The translations under genes and the position numbers were made by a program. This document shows, one piece after another, positions 13,101 through 26,944 of a DNA stretch of 64,000 bases. Source of the DNA: Lasiosphaeris hirsuta. Taxonomy: Eukaryota > Ascomycota > Sordariomycetes > Sordariales > Lasiosphaeriaceae. The notes under the pieces are model-generated. The model was not told the DNA's origin. It did no database searches and saw nothing but the letters and a program-made list of their open reading frames with translations. Positions within the stretch are counted from its first letter, which is position 1; every line of letters begins with the position of its first letter. The stretch covers positions 2,976,001 to 3,040,000 of the forward strand of contig JAUKUA010000005.1 in NCBI GenBank assembly GCA_030549175.1, read 5' to 3'.

Positions 13101-14401
13101 AACATGTGTTAGCTCGCATAATACGGCAGCAACCTCAACGGCGTCTAGATTTCCTTTTCAAGCATTTTCTGATTCACGGGTCTCAAATAAAGAGGGGGGT
13201 CGGAAAAGGCTTATGTGTCCCTGGGTAGCACGATCGCGACGACGGCACCAGCGACGGTCATTTGAACGCGGGTTCTTTCTTTCAGCAGGTCATTCTTGTT
13301 TGGCGCTCGATACCCACTTCTTCCACTTCTTGGCCTCTCGAGGCATACTTGGTTATATTCTTTTGCCATACAGGGCTTTTTTGCTTCTTCTCTTCACCGG
13401 GGTGGTTCTCACCCCCTCGGTCTGTTTTACCTTGGCTTACACGCCTACCTTTAGTCTTTTTGTATGGAGCTGTTCACTTCGTGTGGAGATGGTTTTTTTC
13501 TTCTTTTTTTTCTACGGGGATGTATTATGGAGATTTTGCGGGGAAGGATAAAAGCTGGGTTCATGCTTGAATGGGAAATTTCGTTTTACATAGTACACAG
13601 TGTACAAGTGGGCAGACAAGGCTTGCTACGAGATATAAGATGACGGGAAGCGTTTTACGCGGGCTGGGTTGGGCAGAGAGGTAAGGGTCGGGATTGGACA
13701 TGGGACCTGGCGTTTATGGATGGGCATTTTTGGACTACCACCCTGGTTTGGGGTGAGGTTAAGTGCAGCGTGTCCGGTTGACGGACTTGTGTTTGACTCG
13801 GGATGAGCTGACATGATGATAAGTCTTCCATGTATACATGTTGATGTCTATATCAATTAATGAGGGATCTATTTGTCACATGCAAATTGGATAGTATTGC
13901 ATCAGGTAATGAGCTGCACGTTGCGCTGGGGTGGATGTGTCCATCCGGCGGCCCCCTTTTGAGGGGACACCCGTGGTAAACAACCTGCACTAGTTACTAT
14001 TTGCCTGCTGTACTTGACTTTCATCAGGTGTTGCAGACTGCCAGTCAGTCGTGAAGGGCAGGTTGACTTGCAGATTAAGACTTGTTCGAGTGTGGAGCAG
14101 CACCAATCAGCTCACACAACTGGTCAAATCGCGCAAACAAGTCAACCAACCAAACACCTTGGCTTTATACAAACTCACCATCACAGCTCCCTCACGATTG
14201 CCCCACGCGCCATGCCATTATCCCTTGATTCTCTTGTTCTACTAATGCCAAATGCCTGACCAAATGCTATGTACCGAATCCCCGCGACGGAAAAAGAAAA
14301 AAAGAAAAACCCTACTACAGCCCGCGTGGAAAATAGCTATATCACACACTTGAAGCCTCCCCCTTTCCCTGAAACCAAAGCCACCCTCGCCAGGTACGGC
14401 A
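13101..14401. other. Convergent intergenic region
   Basis: This lies between the stop of the GPI-protein gene and the stop of CUL4, so it should hold both 3' untranslated regions. It includes T-rich stretches around 13490-13510. No open frame with recognisable protein features is present. Confidence 0.6.
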
Positions 14402-17237
14402 TTACGCCAGGTAAGTATACGCCCCGTTCTCGCGCTCGATGTAGTCCTTCTCGATGAGCCTGTCGCACACCAGTTAGCAAACGGCTTTCCCCCTGGGGAG
14501 AAAGAAAGGAAAGGAAAACGCGCTTTTCAATATTGGTCTTGATATCGCCCGCGTCGACCGCGCCGCGGCTCTTGGTCTGGTTGATCACCTCGGCGACAAG
14601 CTGAGCATGCGTCATGACCTTGCGGCTCTTCATGATGCGGACGATGGCGGCCTGGGTCTCGAATTGGCGGTCGGCGGCCACGCGCTCGTGGGTCTCCTTG
14701 TTCTCCTCCTTGGTCTCGCGCAGCTGGATCTGGTTGATCTTGACGCGGTACTTGGGGTCGGTGAAGGTCCGGTTGACGCTGAACGTATTGGTGGGCTTGA
14801 CGTCGCGGCCGCGCGGGTGCTTGGCCAGCACACGGACCTTACCGCACGCGAGGCTCTGCAGGGTGCGCTCGAGCTCGGGGCCGGGAAGTCCCGTGGCCTG
14901 GGCGATCTGTTCGTACGACAGCACGCCATCGGTGGCGGTGCCGGTGCCCTCAACTTCGTTGAAGAGGACCAGTACGACGGCCTGGAAGGCGCTCACGAGC
15001 AGCTCCTTGGGACCGCGGTCGAACTGGGCGCGCAGGACGCAGTGTGCCAGGTTATGCTTCCATGTCAGTCTCCGGCCAGTGTGCTTGTTCCTATAGTAGC
15101 CATCAAACGTGGAGATCTGCTCGGACACCTCGCGGGGTAGTAGGACGCGCACATCGGGGTATGTTGGCCAAGCGGCTGCGGACAAAATGCTGACGTTCAG
15201 GTCTACGTCGCCGACTAAGCCGCGGTCCTCGGGCCTCCCTAGCCATTCTTTGTATGTTTTCATCTCATCTTTGGCGAGCTCCTGGTCTCTGAACATTTGC
15301 TCGAGGTTGTGGGTGAAGCTAGAGCCGCACTCGCTCTTGAGCTTGGAGAGCATGTTACGTTCGGCGTCTCGGCTCGCACTGCGGCCCATGAGCAGTCTTC
15401 GTGCCAGGTCTTTCTTGTAAAAGGCTTCGAAGACGTCCTTGCCTTCTATAAAGCGGAACAACTCAAGGCCATTGTCTAGCTGCCGGTCCAGCTCGGCGTC
15501 TTCATCGCCCGTACTCGCCACGCCGCTCATTTCGGCGTCAGCTCGGTCCTTGTTGTCGGACAGCAGGGTCTTGGGCAGCGTCTTAAGGCCACCGCGGAGA
15601 AGCATGTCAATGTACTTTGCAATCATTTCGCCGACCTTGGAAGTGCTCTGATTCCAGACCGCTGAGCTCTTCTTGTCGTTGACAAAGAAGCCAAAAGCCT
15701 CCCGTAGACCGTAGGTAAACACGTCGTCCTTGCCAAACGCGTCGCGGATCATGATATCGAGCGACCTCCGAAGTTCTAAGAGACGAATAACCATCTCATC
15801 CCCCCTGTTGACGTCACTGACGATGACCGACCCAGTTGCCCGAATATACTCCTCCCAGGAGCCCTTGAGCCGCTTCTGAATGGCCGATAGCTTCAATAGA
15901 TCGTAGAGAGCCCTCACGGAGCTGACATCGTTGGCGTCCAAAAGCCTCGCGACGCTGGTGGCGTCCAGCAGCTTGGATGAGTACTGCTCCACGAGGACGT
16001 GGTGGGCGTCGGTCAGTAGCAGCCTCTTCGTGGTACTGTCAAAGTTATAAGCTTCGCAGCGGTAGCCCTCACGCTGGAGGAGCCTCTCGCAGGCGATGAT
16101 GTAGTCCTTCAAGCCGTATGAGACGCTGCGCTCCCGGGCAAAGGTGGAAAAGTATGTGCGTGATTCGATCAAAAACCTAGCCTCAAACGACCTCCCGTAG
16201 ACCCCAAAGAGCCGCAACATGGTGACAGCCTCCTTCAGAAGCGCGGGCTCAAACCGGTCATCCCCCGTCCTGTCATATTCGACCAGGCTACACACGGCCG
16301 CGATGACCCGTAGGCCTAGCGGGGCGTCGAGCCCCTGATTACGCGGCCCAAAAACGGCCTTCCTGAACAGAGTAATGCTCATATCGTTGATCCCCAACGT
16401 CGTCTTCCCGCCCCCGCCACCCAGCAGAAAGCTCCGGTCAAGATAGCTGTAAATCCACCTCACGACCAACATCTTATCGCTCCACGTCTTCCAATGCGAC
16501 CCCACGGTCCTCAACAGGGCCACATCATCCCCACTCCTCTTCTGCAGCCCCCCGAGCACCTCTTCTCCGCTCAGATACGCTTCACACCGCACCCACAGCG
16601 CGTCGGCCAGCGCCGCGGCGTCTCCCTTGCGACATATGTCCTCGACATCACGGTAGAGGTGCTCCATCGGCTGGGAAGTCGGGCGGCCGGCGAATATGGC
16701 GGATAGTGCGGCGTCGAGCTCCGCGCCTGCCCGCTCATAATACTTGTCGACGTCGGCGGCGCGGGCGCTGGTGGGCGAGCGGAAGTTCTTGATGACGAGC
16801 TTGCGGGGGCCCATGTGTGGTTGGAGGGTGGGGGGGCGGCGGCCACCGCTGCCGGCGCCTCTGCTGGTGGTCATGGTGGCGGTGTTGCTGCCGTGGGCTG
16901 TGGAAGGGTGCGGGTTGGGGGAGCCGGCACCTGGGCGGGTTATGTCTATGGTCTCGGGGCGTTTGCCCTGGACTTTGGCTGACATGGTCTGGGTTTGGGT
17001 GTGGGTGTGAAATTGGGCTTGGTGGGGCGAGGTGAAGGTGCCGGAGCGGGCGCGCTTGGGGTCGGGGAGGGCGGCGCTGCTGCTGCTACTATTCGCGATT
17101 ACGGAGGCGGCGTTGTGGGCGGCGGCAGCGGCAGCGCCGCTGGGATCTGGGTCCGAGTCGACGCGATGCCGCCTTTTGAAGGGTCCCAGGTTCGACGACG
17201 ACTCAGGTGAGGGTTGGGCGGGACCGTCTGAAGGCAT
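14402..17237 (-). CDS. cul4: Cullin-4, scaffold of CRL4 ubiquitin ligase
   Basis: Two exons on the minus strand, 17237-14524 and 14459-14402, giving about 923 aa. The first ~150 residues are low-complexity. A KLVIKNFR-like motif follows, typical of the start of the CUL4 cullin repeats. The long helical repeat region comes next, then the cullin homology domain and a C-terminal winged helix. The neddylation motif IVRIMKSRK is intact, with the acceptor lysine near residue 870. The ending (IEK-LIEKDYIERENGAYTYLA) is a normal cullin tail and is reached only by removing a 64-bp intron (14523-14460) with donor GC and acceptor CAG after a GCTAAC branch site. CUL4 with DDB1 assembles E3 ligases for DNA repair and replication; in Neurospora it also directs H3K9 methylation. 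It lies about 600 bp downstream of TEL1 on the same strand. Confidence 0.93.
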
Positions 17238-17840
17238 GGACTGCAGGAAGTCCCGAGGGCCAGGTCCAGTCCAAGTCCAGTTCAGGTCCCAGGGCAGAAG
17301 GCGTCCAGCCCGTGCGTCCTACGTTTGTGTTGGGTTGTTGGGTCTTGGGTCTTGGCTTGCGCGGCTGGGAACTGATGAGCAGCCGCAGGTACGTGGCTCG
17401 TACTTGTGCTTGTGTTGTCTGTGTTGCCTGAGATTTTGTCGATCGTTGGAAAGCTGCACGGCGACGTGTGTGACGGAATCAAGGATCGCGAGCTCCCACG
17501 GTGGCTGGCGAATGCTTGTGTCGGGGGATGTGCCAAATCGATAACTGTGCCACACTGTGCTTGTCCAACCCCGCTGTGGGGAAGAGACTGTCCACCCTGG
17601 GCCACAACCGTGAACGGACACACAGTGTTTGGTACTCTAGCATTGGCACCATGATAGCCCCATCCCAGAAACATCTCAAATTGTATTCATACCGAGGATA
17701 CTACCATACATTGCCTCCTCTCCTAGTCTTCCCCATGCAAGATAGTCCTCTAAAAGCATCTGCAATCTCTCACTTACATGCAATTACACGCCCAGAAAAT
17801 ATCCCCTACTCTATATCCCTCCAACTCATCCTCAAATGGC
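17238..17840. other. Spacer between TEL1 (3') and CUL4 (5')
   Basis: About 600 bp that should hold the TEL1 3' end and the CUL4 promoter and leader. No gene is seen. Short open frames on both strands here are low-complexity and have no conserved motif. Confidence 0.6.
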
Positions 17841-20800
17841 TCAAGCATACGCAGCCCAACCTATCACACGTTAGCATCACGTCTCATTCATCAAATCACA
17901 GCCAAGCTACAACTTACCAGAATACAACACTGCCAGATTCCTCTCGTCCGTCGCCTGATTAATCAAATCGTTGACCGTCGCCATGACACTCAGCGTCTTG
18001 GATAGCTTCTTGCGCACTACCTCGAGCGCGCGATCCGCCTCCGACGGCTCATTGACCGTCCTCTTCCCTTCGACATCACCCGCTTGATCATCTCCACCCC
18101 CCTCATCCCCACCGTCCGCGCCCGCCCCACGCGCGTTTTGCAGCTTCGCCATGCGCACTGGGGAGATGGACCACGAGTACAGCGGATCGTACCGCAGGAC
18201 GTCGAGGATCGTCATGATCGAGTACGTCTCCTCGCGCAGCGCGTCGAGCGTGAACTCGCAACAGCGCCGGAACACGCCCTCTGTTTTGGTAATGCCCATG
18301 CCGTCGACAATGTCGCGCGTCATGCGGAACGGCACCAGCTCCGGCACTGGTAGCACGCGGCCCATCTCGAAGGCGACGCCGAGATCGATGTGTACCACTT
18401 CGCCCGTCTTACAGTCGAGTAGGATGTTGTGCCCGTGTCGATCGCCCAGACCCAGTACATGGCCTAGCATCGAGATGGCGGCCGTGGCCCGCGTATACGC
18501 CGTCCGCCGCAGAAACCACTCGTCAGGATCGGGGAAGTATTCCATAAAGAAGTAGCGCATCACTGGGTGGAATTTGTCCGTCACCTTGCGGAAGGCACCC
18601 ACGCGGTGGTCGACTGTCTTGGTCTGGGCGTTGGATATCTCCTTCCTGCACTGTGACCCCTTGAGATCCTTGGGATGGTAACGCTCGTGCGCCGGCATGA
18701 GATATTCATGCAGCGGAATCGTATCAGGTACGAATTCGATGATACCGCTTGAATTCGTCAGCGGCAACACCTTGTACGTTCTGATCCCCAAGTTCCGCTG
18801 TCTCGTTGTTCTGTGGAGCTTGAGAAGCTCCGAAACGGCGGCAAACACCTGCTCCATGATGGCATCTTGGCGGAGATCGTCGTTGCCTCCCTTCACAAGC
18901 TGCTTGAACCTTTTCCCGTTGGTCCCAACGGCCGTAATGATCTTTGGCGCGCTAACACCCGATGCAATCGACATGCTCGGTTCAAACTTCTGAATCATGG
19001 GTACATGGGAATAATCCAGGCTGGCCGACAACTCGATTTGCATCGTAGGCGGCGGAATGGAGTACTTGGCGAGCACGCCGAGGAAGTTCTGCCCGGCTGT
19101 TGAGTCCTTGATGGCGAGTTTCTGGCCAGCCTTGTACCGGTTCGGGTCGCGGTCCATCGCCAACGCGAAGTAGACTCGGCTCGTCTGGTCGATGGCCGGC
19201 CAAATCTTGGACACCGACTCGGCTTTGGCGAGGGCTTTTGATACCCGCTCCGTCGCCTTCTGTCGGGAGACGGCAACCTCGTCATCCTTGTTGACCCGGG
19301 ACTTGGCTCCGGACCATATTTGGTACATTCCATGGTACGGGTGATCAACGCAGATCCTGTAGACCAGGTCGATGAGGATTTTCTGAAAAGACACATTCAA
19401 GTCCTGGAGACGCGATGACAGCTGGTTCATCAGCCCCGCAAATTTTCGAGTCGGAACCTTGCCGATATGTTTCTTTACGGCCTCGTTCGTTGTGCTTTCC
19501 TCTGCCCGCTCGAGCCACAAGGCCGTGAAGCGCAAGGCATCATTGTTATGCTCGTCCGACGCCGCAAGAGAGAGAAGATAGTTTTCCAGACTTAGTCTGA
19601 CAAACTCGGCACGAGACCTTTCAACTCGGCGAAGCTCCTGCTGATCCAGATCAAGCCACAGCTTGGCTTTGCCAAGGAAGCCCGAGTATTTGTTCCTCTG
19701 TTGCGAATCCTTGGCGTTTGTAATCATGACCTTCAGCTGCGCAACCTCATCGCTCTTGCCCTTCTTCAGACTTTGCAGACGCGCCAAGTCCTCTAGACCA
19801 TCGGGATTCTGGAGCTGCTCGTCGCAGAACATGGCGAACTGGTGGAATACCTGGCCTGCCTCTTTGCCCTCGTTTTTCCCTCTCAACTCCTTGAGTGCGG
19901 GTTCCAGGTACTTGCTCTGGATGTTGTCTGGGCTCTCCAGGCGCGCCACTGAAACCTGATGGCCAATCTTCGATAGGAGATCCGAACGGCTAACAGGAAC
20001 CATTTGCTTCTTCAGTGAATCCTTGTCGATATTCTGCAACATTCGGATGGATGAGATCATCTCGCCATGGTCCCAAAGCGAATGGGCTGCCTCTATTCTG
20101 ACGGCGGCGTCAACGCTGAGATCACAAGAGTCGAAGATCCCCATGAGCTTTGTGAGTTGCGTAGATATGTTGAGCGTCTCCTGATTGGCACGATGGAAGC
20201 GATAAATGTTAGACGACAAAAGCATGCCACGGAGCTGTAGTAATCGCGCATCTGCCGTCGTCATTGTTGGCGATCGAAATTGCGGATGTTGACTCCACAT
20301 GCTCAGCGTCGTTTCTCTGCACGAGAGAATTTGGCTCACATCGCCATACCTATTCAATTAGTGCGGGTTATCCATATTTTGGATTGGGGATGTTTTACCG
20401 TCCGCTCATCATCCATTTGGATCGTTCCTCGAGAAGGTCAGGAAAAGTTTTCCGGCTCTCTTGGCTATCCAGCCTAACGAGATCATCAAGTTCTGCCAGG
20501 GCGGCCAGGGCTCCGAACTGATGTCGCAGGCTTAACGTGTTGAGACCCTCGCCGGCTATGTGTCGGATGGTATCTCTCAACCCCTCGTGAATAGCAGCTA
20601 TCGTAGACTCTTTCTTGGGACTCTGGTGTATGCTTTGGTATGCCTTGTACACTGTAACAGCCCAGTTGTCACTGCTGGCTGGGGCTGGGAGATTCCACAT
20701 TTCCAGTCTTCTCGCTGTGGTAAAAGGTCCATCCAGTGCCATCGAAGACCCGTCCAGGCCTTGCTGGGTCTGGAGGAGGGAGTTTGACAAACCTGCAAGG

Positions 20801-23800
20801 CCAAGGCTGCCCAGTGCTTTGATGAGAGCCTGTACATCTTGCCCTGCCGCAACCTGGTTTCTGGACCGAAGGTGGCTGTCATACTCAGCTCCTCGAAAGG
20901 CAAGACTTTTGCTCCCGTCATTTTCATACTCTAGACGAGCCAAGACGGTTGAGAGTGAAGCATCCTGTTCAAGACCGTAATATGCGTCCGGGTCGTCAAT
21001 ATTCTCAAAGATATCTAGCAGAATCTCGTTCGAATTCTCGATTTCCCTCACGGCAGAGGAGCGGCGAGAGGAACGCGAGTGTTCAGTGGAGGCCAGCTCG
21101 GCAAACAAGAGGGCAACCTTGTACATCCCGCATCGTGTGGCAGCAGCAGCCGCGCTCGAGAAGTTGACGTCCAGCCAGTGGGATCGATCCGCGATTGACG
21201 ACTCGTTCAGGAGTGGCTGAGTCCTCAAGTACAGAATCGCGTTCAACAACAGCTTCAGGTTCTCTTTTGCCAAAGGAGCTGTTGACGAGAGCCAGTCTTT
21301 CAGCGCATCAGAGAGACGTCGCTTGATCACTTGCTGCTTGTCCAGTTGGTAGTCTAAAACCAGATGAACAACAAATGGGAACGCCCTCTCCGCGAATCCC
21401 TTAACGTTGGCAAGAATCGGAGGTAACACTCTCAGGCTTGACACCTCGGGCATAGACTGAGCTAAGAAGGTTGCGAGATGCTGCGACCAGTATGGGCTTT
21501 CTAGCTGCTTCGCAGAAAACACCTCCGACTCCGCAGGGGCGTTGACGACAGCTTGGTCAGACTGTGGTGTCCGGTAGGGGTCCCAGTTCGATGACATCAG
21601 CAGCGACTCAGACATGCTCTTGTGACAGGCTTCAACCAGGTCATTATCCTCTTCACCCACGGCGTCTGACACCACTGTTCGCAGGGCAGACTCGGCCAAC
21701 CCGGCCGTGGTATGATCACTGCTGACGGTAAGATTACTGATGAGATTGAGGAGACCTTCCTCCGAACCGCTGTTCTCGGATGAAAGTCTGCTGTACTCTT
21801 CGAGCCGGGATTCGCGTAGGAGTTCCGGAGGTACTTCGCCGGACGCCGCAAACGATCGGCCCAGCACACGCCCAGCCCAGGACAAATATTCCCCGCTCAG
21901 CCGCAGGGAGCCGCAACTTTTCCACACGACAGTAGCATATCTCACTGCGTCTTCGTCTGTTCCAACGATGTCGTCTTGGCTGTTAGGCGGGCTCTGGAAG
22001 TCACCACAGAGCAAAGAGAGGGCAACGCTCCGCGCGGGATCATTCAGCAGCTGGTTTTCACGATCCCAATCCTGCAGGATCTCCAGGAGCAAGTTGCCTT
22101 CATGTCTCCCTTTCAAGGCACTGCCTTGTGTACGAATCTCGGCGGCATTTTTGGTAATCGCCTTGAAGGCGAGCTTCTGGGCCTCGTCTTTGAAGAAGGG
22201 CGAGGTGTACTCCAATAGGTACTTCGCGAACCAGGAGTGGAAGAGCTCTGCTTTGGTTTTAGTCGCCTTAAACTGGCTCTCTTGGGTTGTACTGGATTGA
22301 CTGGATTCCAGGAAAACCCTCAAGTCGGCCAGACTTGACAGAGCGTATCCGGCAAAGAATGAGGGGGTCTTCGTGAGATGGTCCCTTCCCTTCACTATAA
22401 GATAGCGGGTGATCCCAAGCGCATCGTCTGCACACTCCGGGTCCACAACAAAAGCTCGAATTGAATACAAGAGCATCTCTAGAGGGTAAGCAGCTAGAGC
22501 TTGCTCGCCTGCCATGCAAATGAGAACCCGGATTTTTCGCAGTACAGAGCAGGCGTGTAGTGGCCCCAGTGCTGGATGGATGGTGTTCAGCAGCTTGCGC
22601 GCCACGAACACAACTAGAGCATGTGTCCAGAGGGTTTCAGGCTGGTAGGGGGTTCGGCTGCAAAGATGAACGATCTCTCTCTGCAAATATTTCGCCTTGA
22701 ACATGGGCTGCTGGTTTGGGGGCAGCGCCGTGGGAAGATGACCAAACTTCTTGATCTCCGCCATAATTGTTGCCGCATACACGAACCTCTCGTCTCTACC
22801 AAACGACTTTTCGATGAGGTCCTCCTGGTCGAAAATGTCAAATAATGTTGCTATAATGTCGGCGAAGTTGAGGTGAATGTTCTCAAGAAACTTTTCCCTT
22901 CCGAGAATCTTTCGGGCTCGGGTTTCGCCAGTTACGTGATCGGGATTGCTCTGCACACTGATGTCGTGTGCAATGCTATAAGCTATGATCTTGGTGAAGC
23001 CTTTCTCGATCATTGCCTCCGGACTCAGGCCCAGGGTTTTTGCTAGGTCAAGTGCCTCCTCTTCTTGGCCTCGCATGATCATAATCGCAGCCGCTTCTGT
23101 CTGTGCCTGTGACAATAGGTCCTGGAGGCTCGAGAAGCCAAATATCCCAAATGGGATTTCTTCAATAGAATCGCATTCTAGCCACGTGTAGAGTAACTGT
23201 GGCGCGAAGAGCGCGAATAACTCTTGCGGGCTGTTCAGTTTCAAAGACTTGGAAATTCGATGGAGGCAACTTGTCGCGTACTTTGCCGACTGGTTGATCT
23301 TGCCGGGCGTCTCAAAGATGTGGTAAATACATCGGCGAAGCAGCGTGGGCCATGTGCAAGCCAGCTCTGCGAGGACGAAAAGTCGATAAGCAATTCCCTC
23401 GGTGACCTGAGGATCGGCGGGAAGCTTCTCCAGGACATCAACGAAGATGTCGTCGTGGGTCTTGAGGACGTAAAGACCGAAGAGTTTAGGAAGTGAGAGA
23501 CCGATATAGTATTTGACTTCCATCGGCCCATCCTGCAAGACATTGAGGAGCGTAGACCGAGGAGAGGGCAGCTTTAGGCCAGAAGCAAATTCTGATCTAA
23601 CCTCCACCAGCTGGAACAGCAGCTCCGAGAATGAAACCTGTGCTGCTGCTGACATGGAGTTTTTGGGCAAAGAACTTTTGACCAAGTAATAGTATAAGTC
23701 ACCGGCCAAAGCTGATACGTCCTCACTTGATTGAGGAGTAGCCCATTCTCTGATGAGGCAGCCTAGTATTTCGATACAAGTGCATAACGAAACCTCACAA

Positions 23801-26800
23801 CACGAAAACTCGCCCTCGCTTATTACTTCGCCAATTTTCTGTAGCATTTTCAAAGCCACATCAGATCCTAGAACCTGATTAGGCCCGAAAATCTCTTTCA
23901 TGAAGAGTCGGCAGTGAAGGAATTGTTCTTTCGGCAGCTGCACGAGACGCTCAACAATTGGCTCAAAGGCACGGTCATATTGGCCTGTGTCCTGGCGAAG
24001 TTCGAGAAGATGGTGCACTCGAAGTACCGTCTCCAGATAGAATGCTTCAGGAGTACGGCTAAGAAGGACATCCCTTCTTGGTAGGGTTCTGACTCTCGAT
24101 GCAGAGCTGCTTTGGCTCGTCTGAGACTCGAATTCATCGTCAATATCCATAACGTCTTGGTTCCGATTTGAGGATTCCCGTTGTAGCCTCTCTTGCAATG
24201 CGTTGGAAAGCTTGCCAAAGAAATACAGAAGAGGTTGTTGTTGGTTTCGCATAAATGCCATCTCAGCCTCATGCATTGGTGGGATATATGGCGAACAGGA
24301 CGCTAAGGTGAGGTCGAAAAATGTGTCGCTCTGAGGCGAACTGAGCATTACTTTGAGTATAGCGTCCGTCACGCTCATGACCTCCGCCTCAAGGTCATTG
24401 GACATCGACAAGTCAAGGCTGAGGAGCTCCGGCAGGAGCAATAATACCGTAAGCGATGCAAGTATCACACTCTGCAATCGCTCAGTAGATACCGCAATGG
24501 CGCCATCTCCACCACGCTTTTGCCATGATTCAGTCATTTGGAAGAGTTCTTCAACCTTGGGAGAGAGAAACTCGAGAACGAGTCGCCTTGCGGCATGGGA
24601 CCCAGTTGACTCGGAGTCTTGCCTGTGCGCAGCTTTTTGATCGTTAGAGAAGGAGGCGGGGAAGAAAGCTGGTGCTTCTTCTTCTTGGAGAAGTAGTAGG
24701 TATCTCATGATTGGATGTGATACTGTCTGGCCTTTCCAAAATTGCGCGATTGGGCCTCCAAATAGACGAAGGGGCGCCGCCATGCGAGGCGCTGGCATCC
24801 CGTAGCAGGCTCGCAAGAGACTGACGAGATCGAACGGTGTTGCATGTATGGCATAGGCAGAAGCAAACTGCAACTCAGCTAAAAAGTGTCAGCCAGTATC
24901 ACGGATTATCGAGACTGAGCTTACCAGGGCTCCATTTCACAAAGACCCATCGGATGATGTGATTTGCAGTCGCTTGGCTCGCGTTCGGCAAGACGATGTT
25001 GCGAAGGCGAAGCAAACTCAACATCAAGACCAGGGATGCATCGACGAGCACGGCAGGTCCACTGACGTCGGCTGTCGTGATAATCAAGTTGAGATCGTCT
25101 GCCAGTTCATGTTTGACGAGGATATTTGCCTTCAACATGAAGTTCAAGAGCACGCAAGCAGCACGACAAGTCAGGGGTAGACTAAGAGACCGAACTCCGA
25201 GCTGCCATATCTGTTTCCAAGCGGCAGAAAAGGATGGGTCTCGCGATACCTCATGAGCGGCAATACTTCATATCTCATCAGCTATCAAGAAAAGATACAG
25301 AGCCGAAAAGATGGACGCAACTTACCTGGAGTATGCAATCATAACCCAGGACGCAACTGTGCTTTGCTTGGCAGTGGTGCATTTCATTGCATCTGCCAAA
25401 ATCTCGGTGATGTCATCGACAGAGAGCTGCCTCAGACTCAACAGAAAGGGCACGAGCTGCAAAGCAGTCAACTGAACCGCTGGGTCTAAGGAAATCATTT
25501 TCTGATGTAGCCTATTTGAGCTGCTAGCAATCCGCCGTCTCTTCCGTGGCTGCTCGGGGTCGGGCTGAGATTGAGAACGGTCGCCTTGGGATGCCCGCGA
25601 GTATATGCTTTCGAGGATAGCAAGGTTTTCCAACAGAGCCCAGTTCTGCTCGCCCACTTGGTGAAATGGGCGAAGGCTGAAGATGGCGGTGGATAGGTGA
25701 TCTGCAGGTAGAGACATTGATGTGAAGCTGATATCATCTAATTGAAGCCGAGCTCGGTCCTCCCGTCTCGAGTATTCGGACCACAATGCGTCTAGCAGTT
25801 CTTCAGTGTCCTGCAGAAGGGAATCATCGGAGGAGTCCCGGAGAACGCCTTCGAGATATAAATGAATCCCGTATATGGTTTTGAGCATCTCATCTCTAAT
25901 AGAGTTGAGCATGGCATCGCGAGAGAGAGCTCGAGGTTGCCACCAGTGCGAGAGTAAAGGGACTAAAGATTTGGTAAGGTTCCTGGCAAGAGCCACATTT
26001 TCGGTCTGAACACGTAGGAATACGTTGGTGATTGTTGAGAACGCTGCCTTTTGAAGCTCGCCAATCTTCATTTGTCGGAGTTGGAGGACTTGGATGACTA
26101 CGTGCGACACCTTTTCGGCTCGCCGCAGTACCGGGGCATTTGGGGACGACACCAGCGAGTTGAGGCACAAGAGAAACTCTACTGCCAACTGGCTTCCGAT
26201 TTGGCCTGCTGCCTGTAGCGCGGTATTCGACGTAGATCTGCTCGAGATAGTTCCCGGTGCGGGAGATCCCCGAGACACGGAGGCACTGTCTCGGTCTCCA
26301 GTCTCGAGATAGCGAGAAAGTGCCTTGACGCAAAAGTCAACACATATTTCCCAGCCCTCACCAGAGACTGCGGCTAGGTTTTCGACATTGGCGGCGAAAT
26401 CAAGGAAGGTGCTGAGTGCCTTTACGTAGTCCTTGAGGAGAGGCCCAATATAATTATCCTCGGGGCCTGGAAGAACCTGGGTAATGTGATCTATGATGGC
26501 TCTCGCTGTCTTGCGCTTGATCTTGGTTGCACCATGGCGGACGGCGAGACGTAGGGCGTCGGCGCATTTCTCTAATCTGGTTGCACTGGCGGTGGCGCTG
26601 GCCTTCGTTGTCTTCTTGGTGCTGAAGAATGTCTCTTTCTCTAATAGTGTGCAGCGAAAGATGGCCTCATAGATTGAGTGGTAGCTTTTGTCGTCAAAAG
26701 GGCTCCTGGTTCTTGGTAAGCAATCATCTACATCACCTTGCGCCGAAGGAAACCTACAGCTTTTGACTCTGAGAGCCCTTGTCAATGGACTTGAAAAAAG

Positions 26801-26944
26801 TCAACAGAGCTAAGTAGTCGGTATTTAGTTCTCGAACCATCCAAGTCAAGTTCTGATCAACTCACATTCCAGAGCATCCTTGCGCGTCGTTGCCGAGCTG
26901 CTCTCGAGGAGGCCTATCGTCTCATGATAAGCCCGTGCGGTCAT
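17841..26944 (-). CDS. tel1: TEL1/ATM-type PI3K-like checkpoint kinase
   Basis: Seven exons on the minus strand: 26944-26866, 26809-26758, 26705-25326, 25265-24925, 24878-20399, 20349-17918 and 17860-17841. The six introns are 46-60 bp, all GT-AG, and the total is 2928 codons in frame (2927 aa). The N-terminus carries a TAN-like motif (IGLLESSSATTRKDALE), used by Tel1 for telomere and DNA-end functions. Most of the protein is HEAT-like helices, then the FAT region. The kinase domain begins near residue 2580: KQLVKGGNDDLRQD, then the catalytic GDRHGHN near 2747 and HIDLGVAFE near 2765. The last exon is only 20 bp and completes the FATC tail ending LYSGWAAYA. The nuclear kinase responds to double-strand breaks with the MRX/MRN complex and maintains telomeres. 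The start chosen is the first ATG just before the TAN motif; an upstream exon is not excluded. Confidence 0.95.

Noticed and set aside
14607..15140. Long plus-strand frames antisense to CUL4, and similar frames antisense to KRI1, CLC and IBA57
   Set aside because: Mirror frames of GC-rich codon usage on the coding strand. The real proteins are identified on the other strand.
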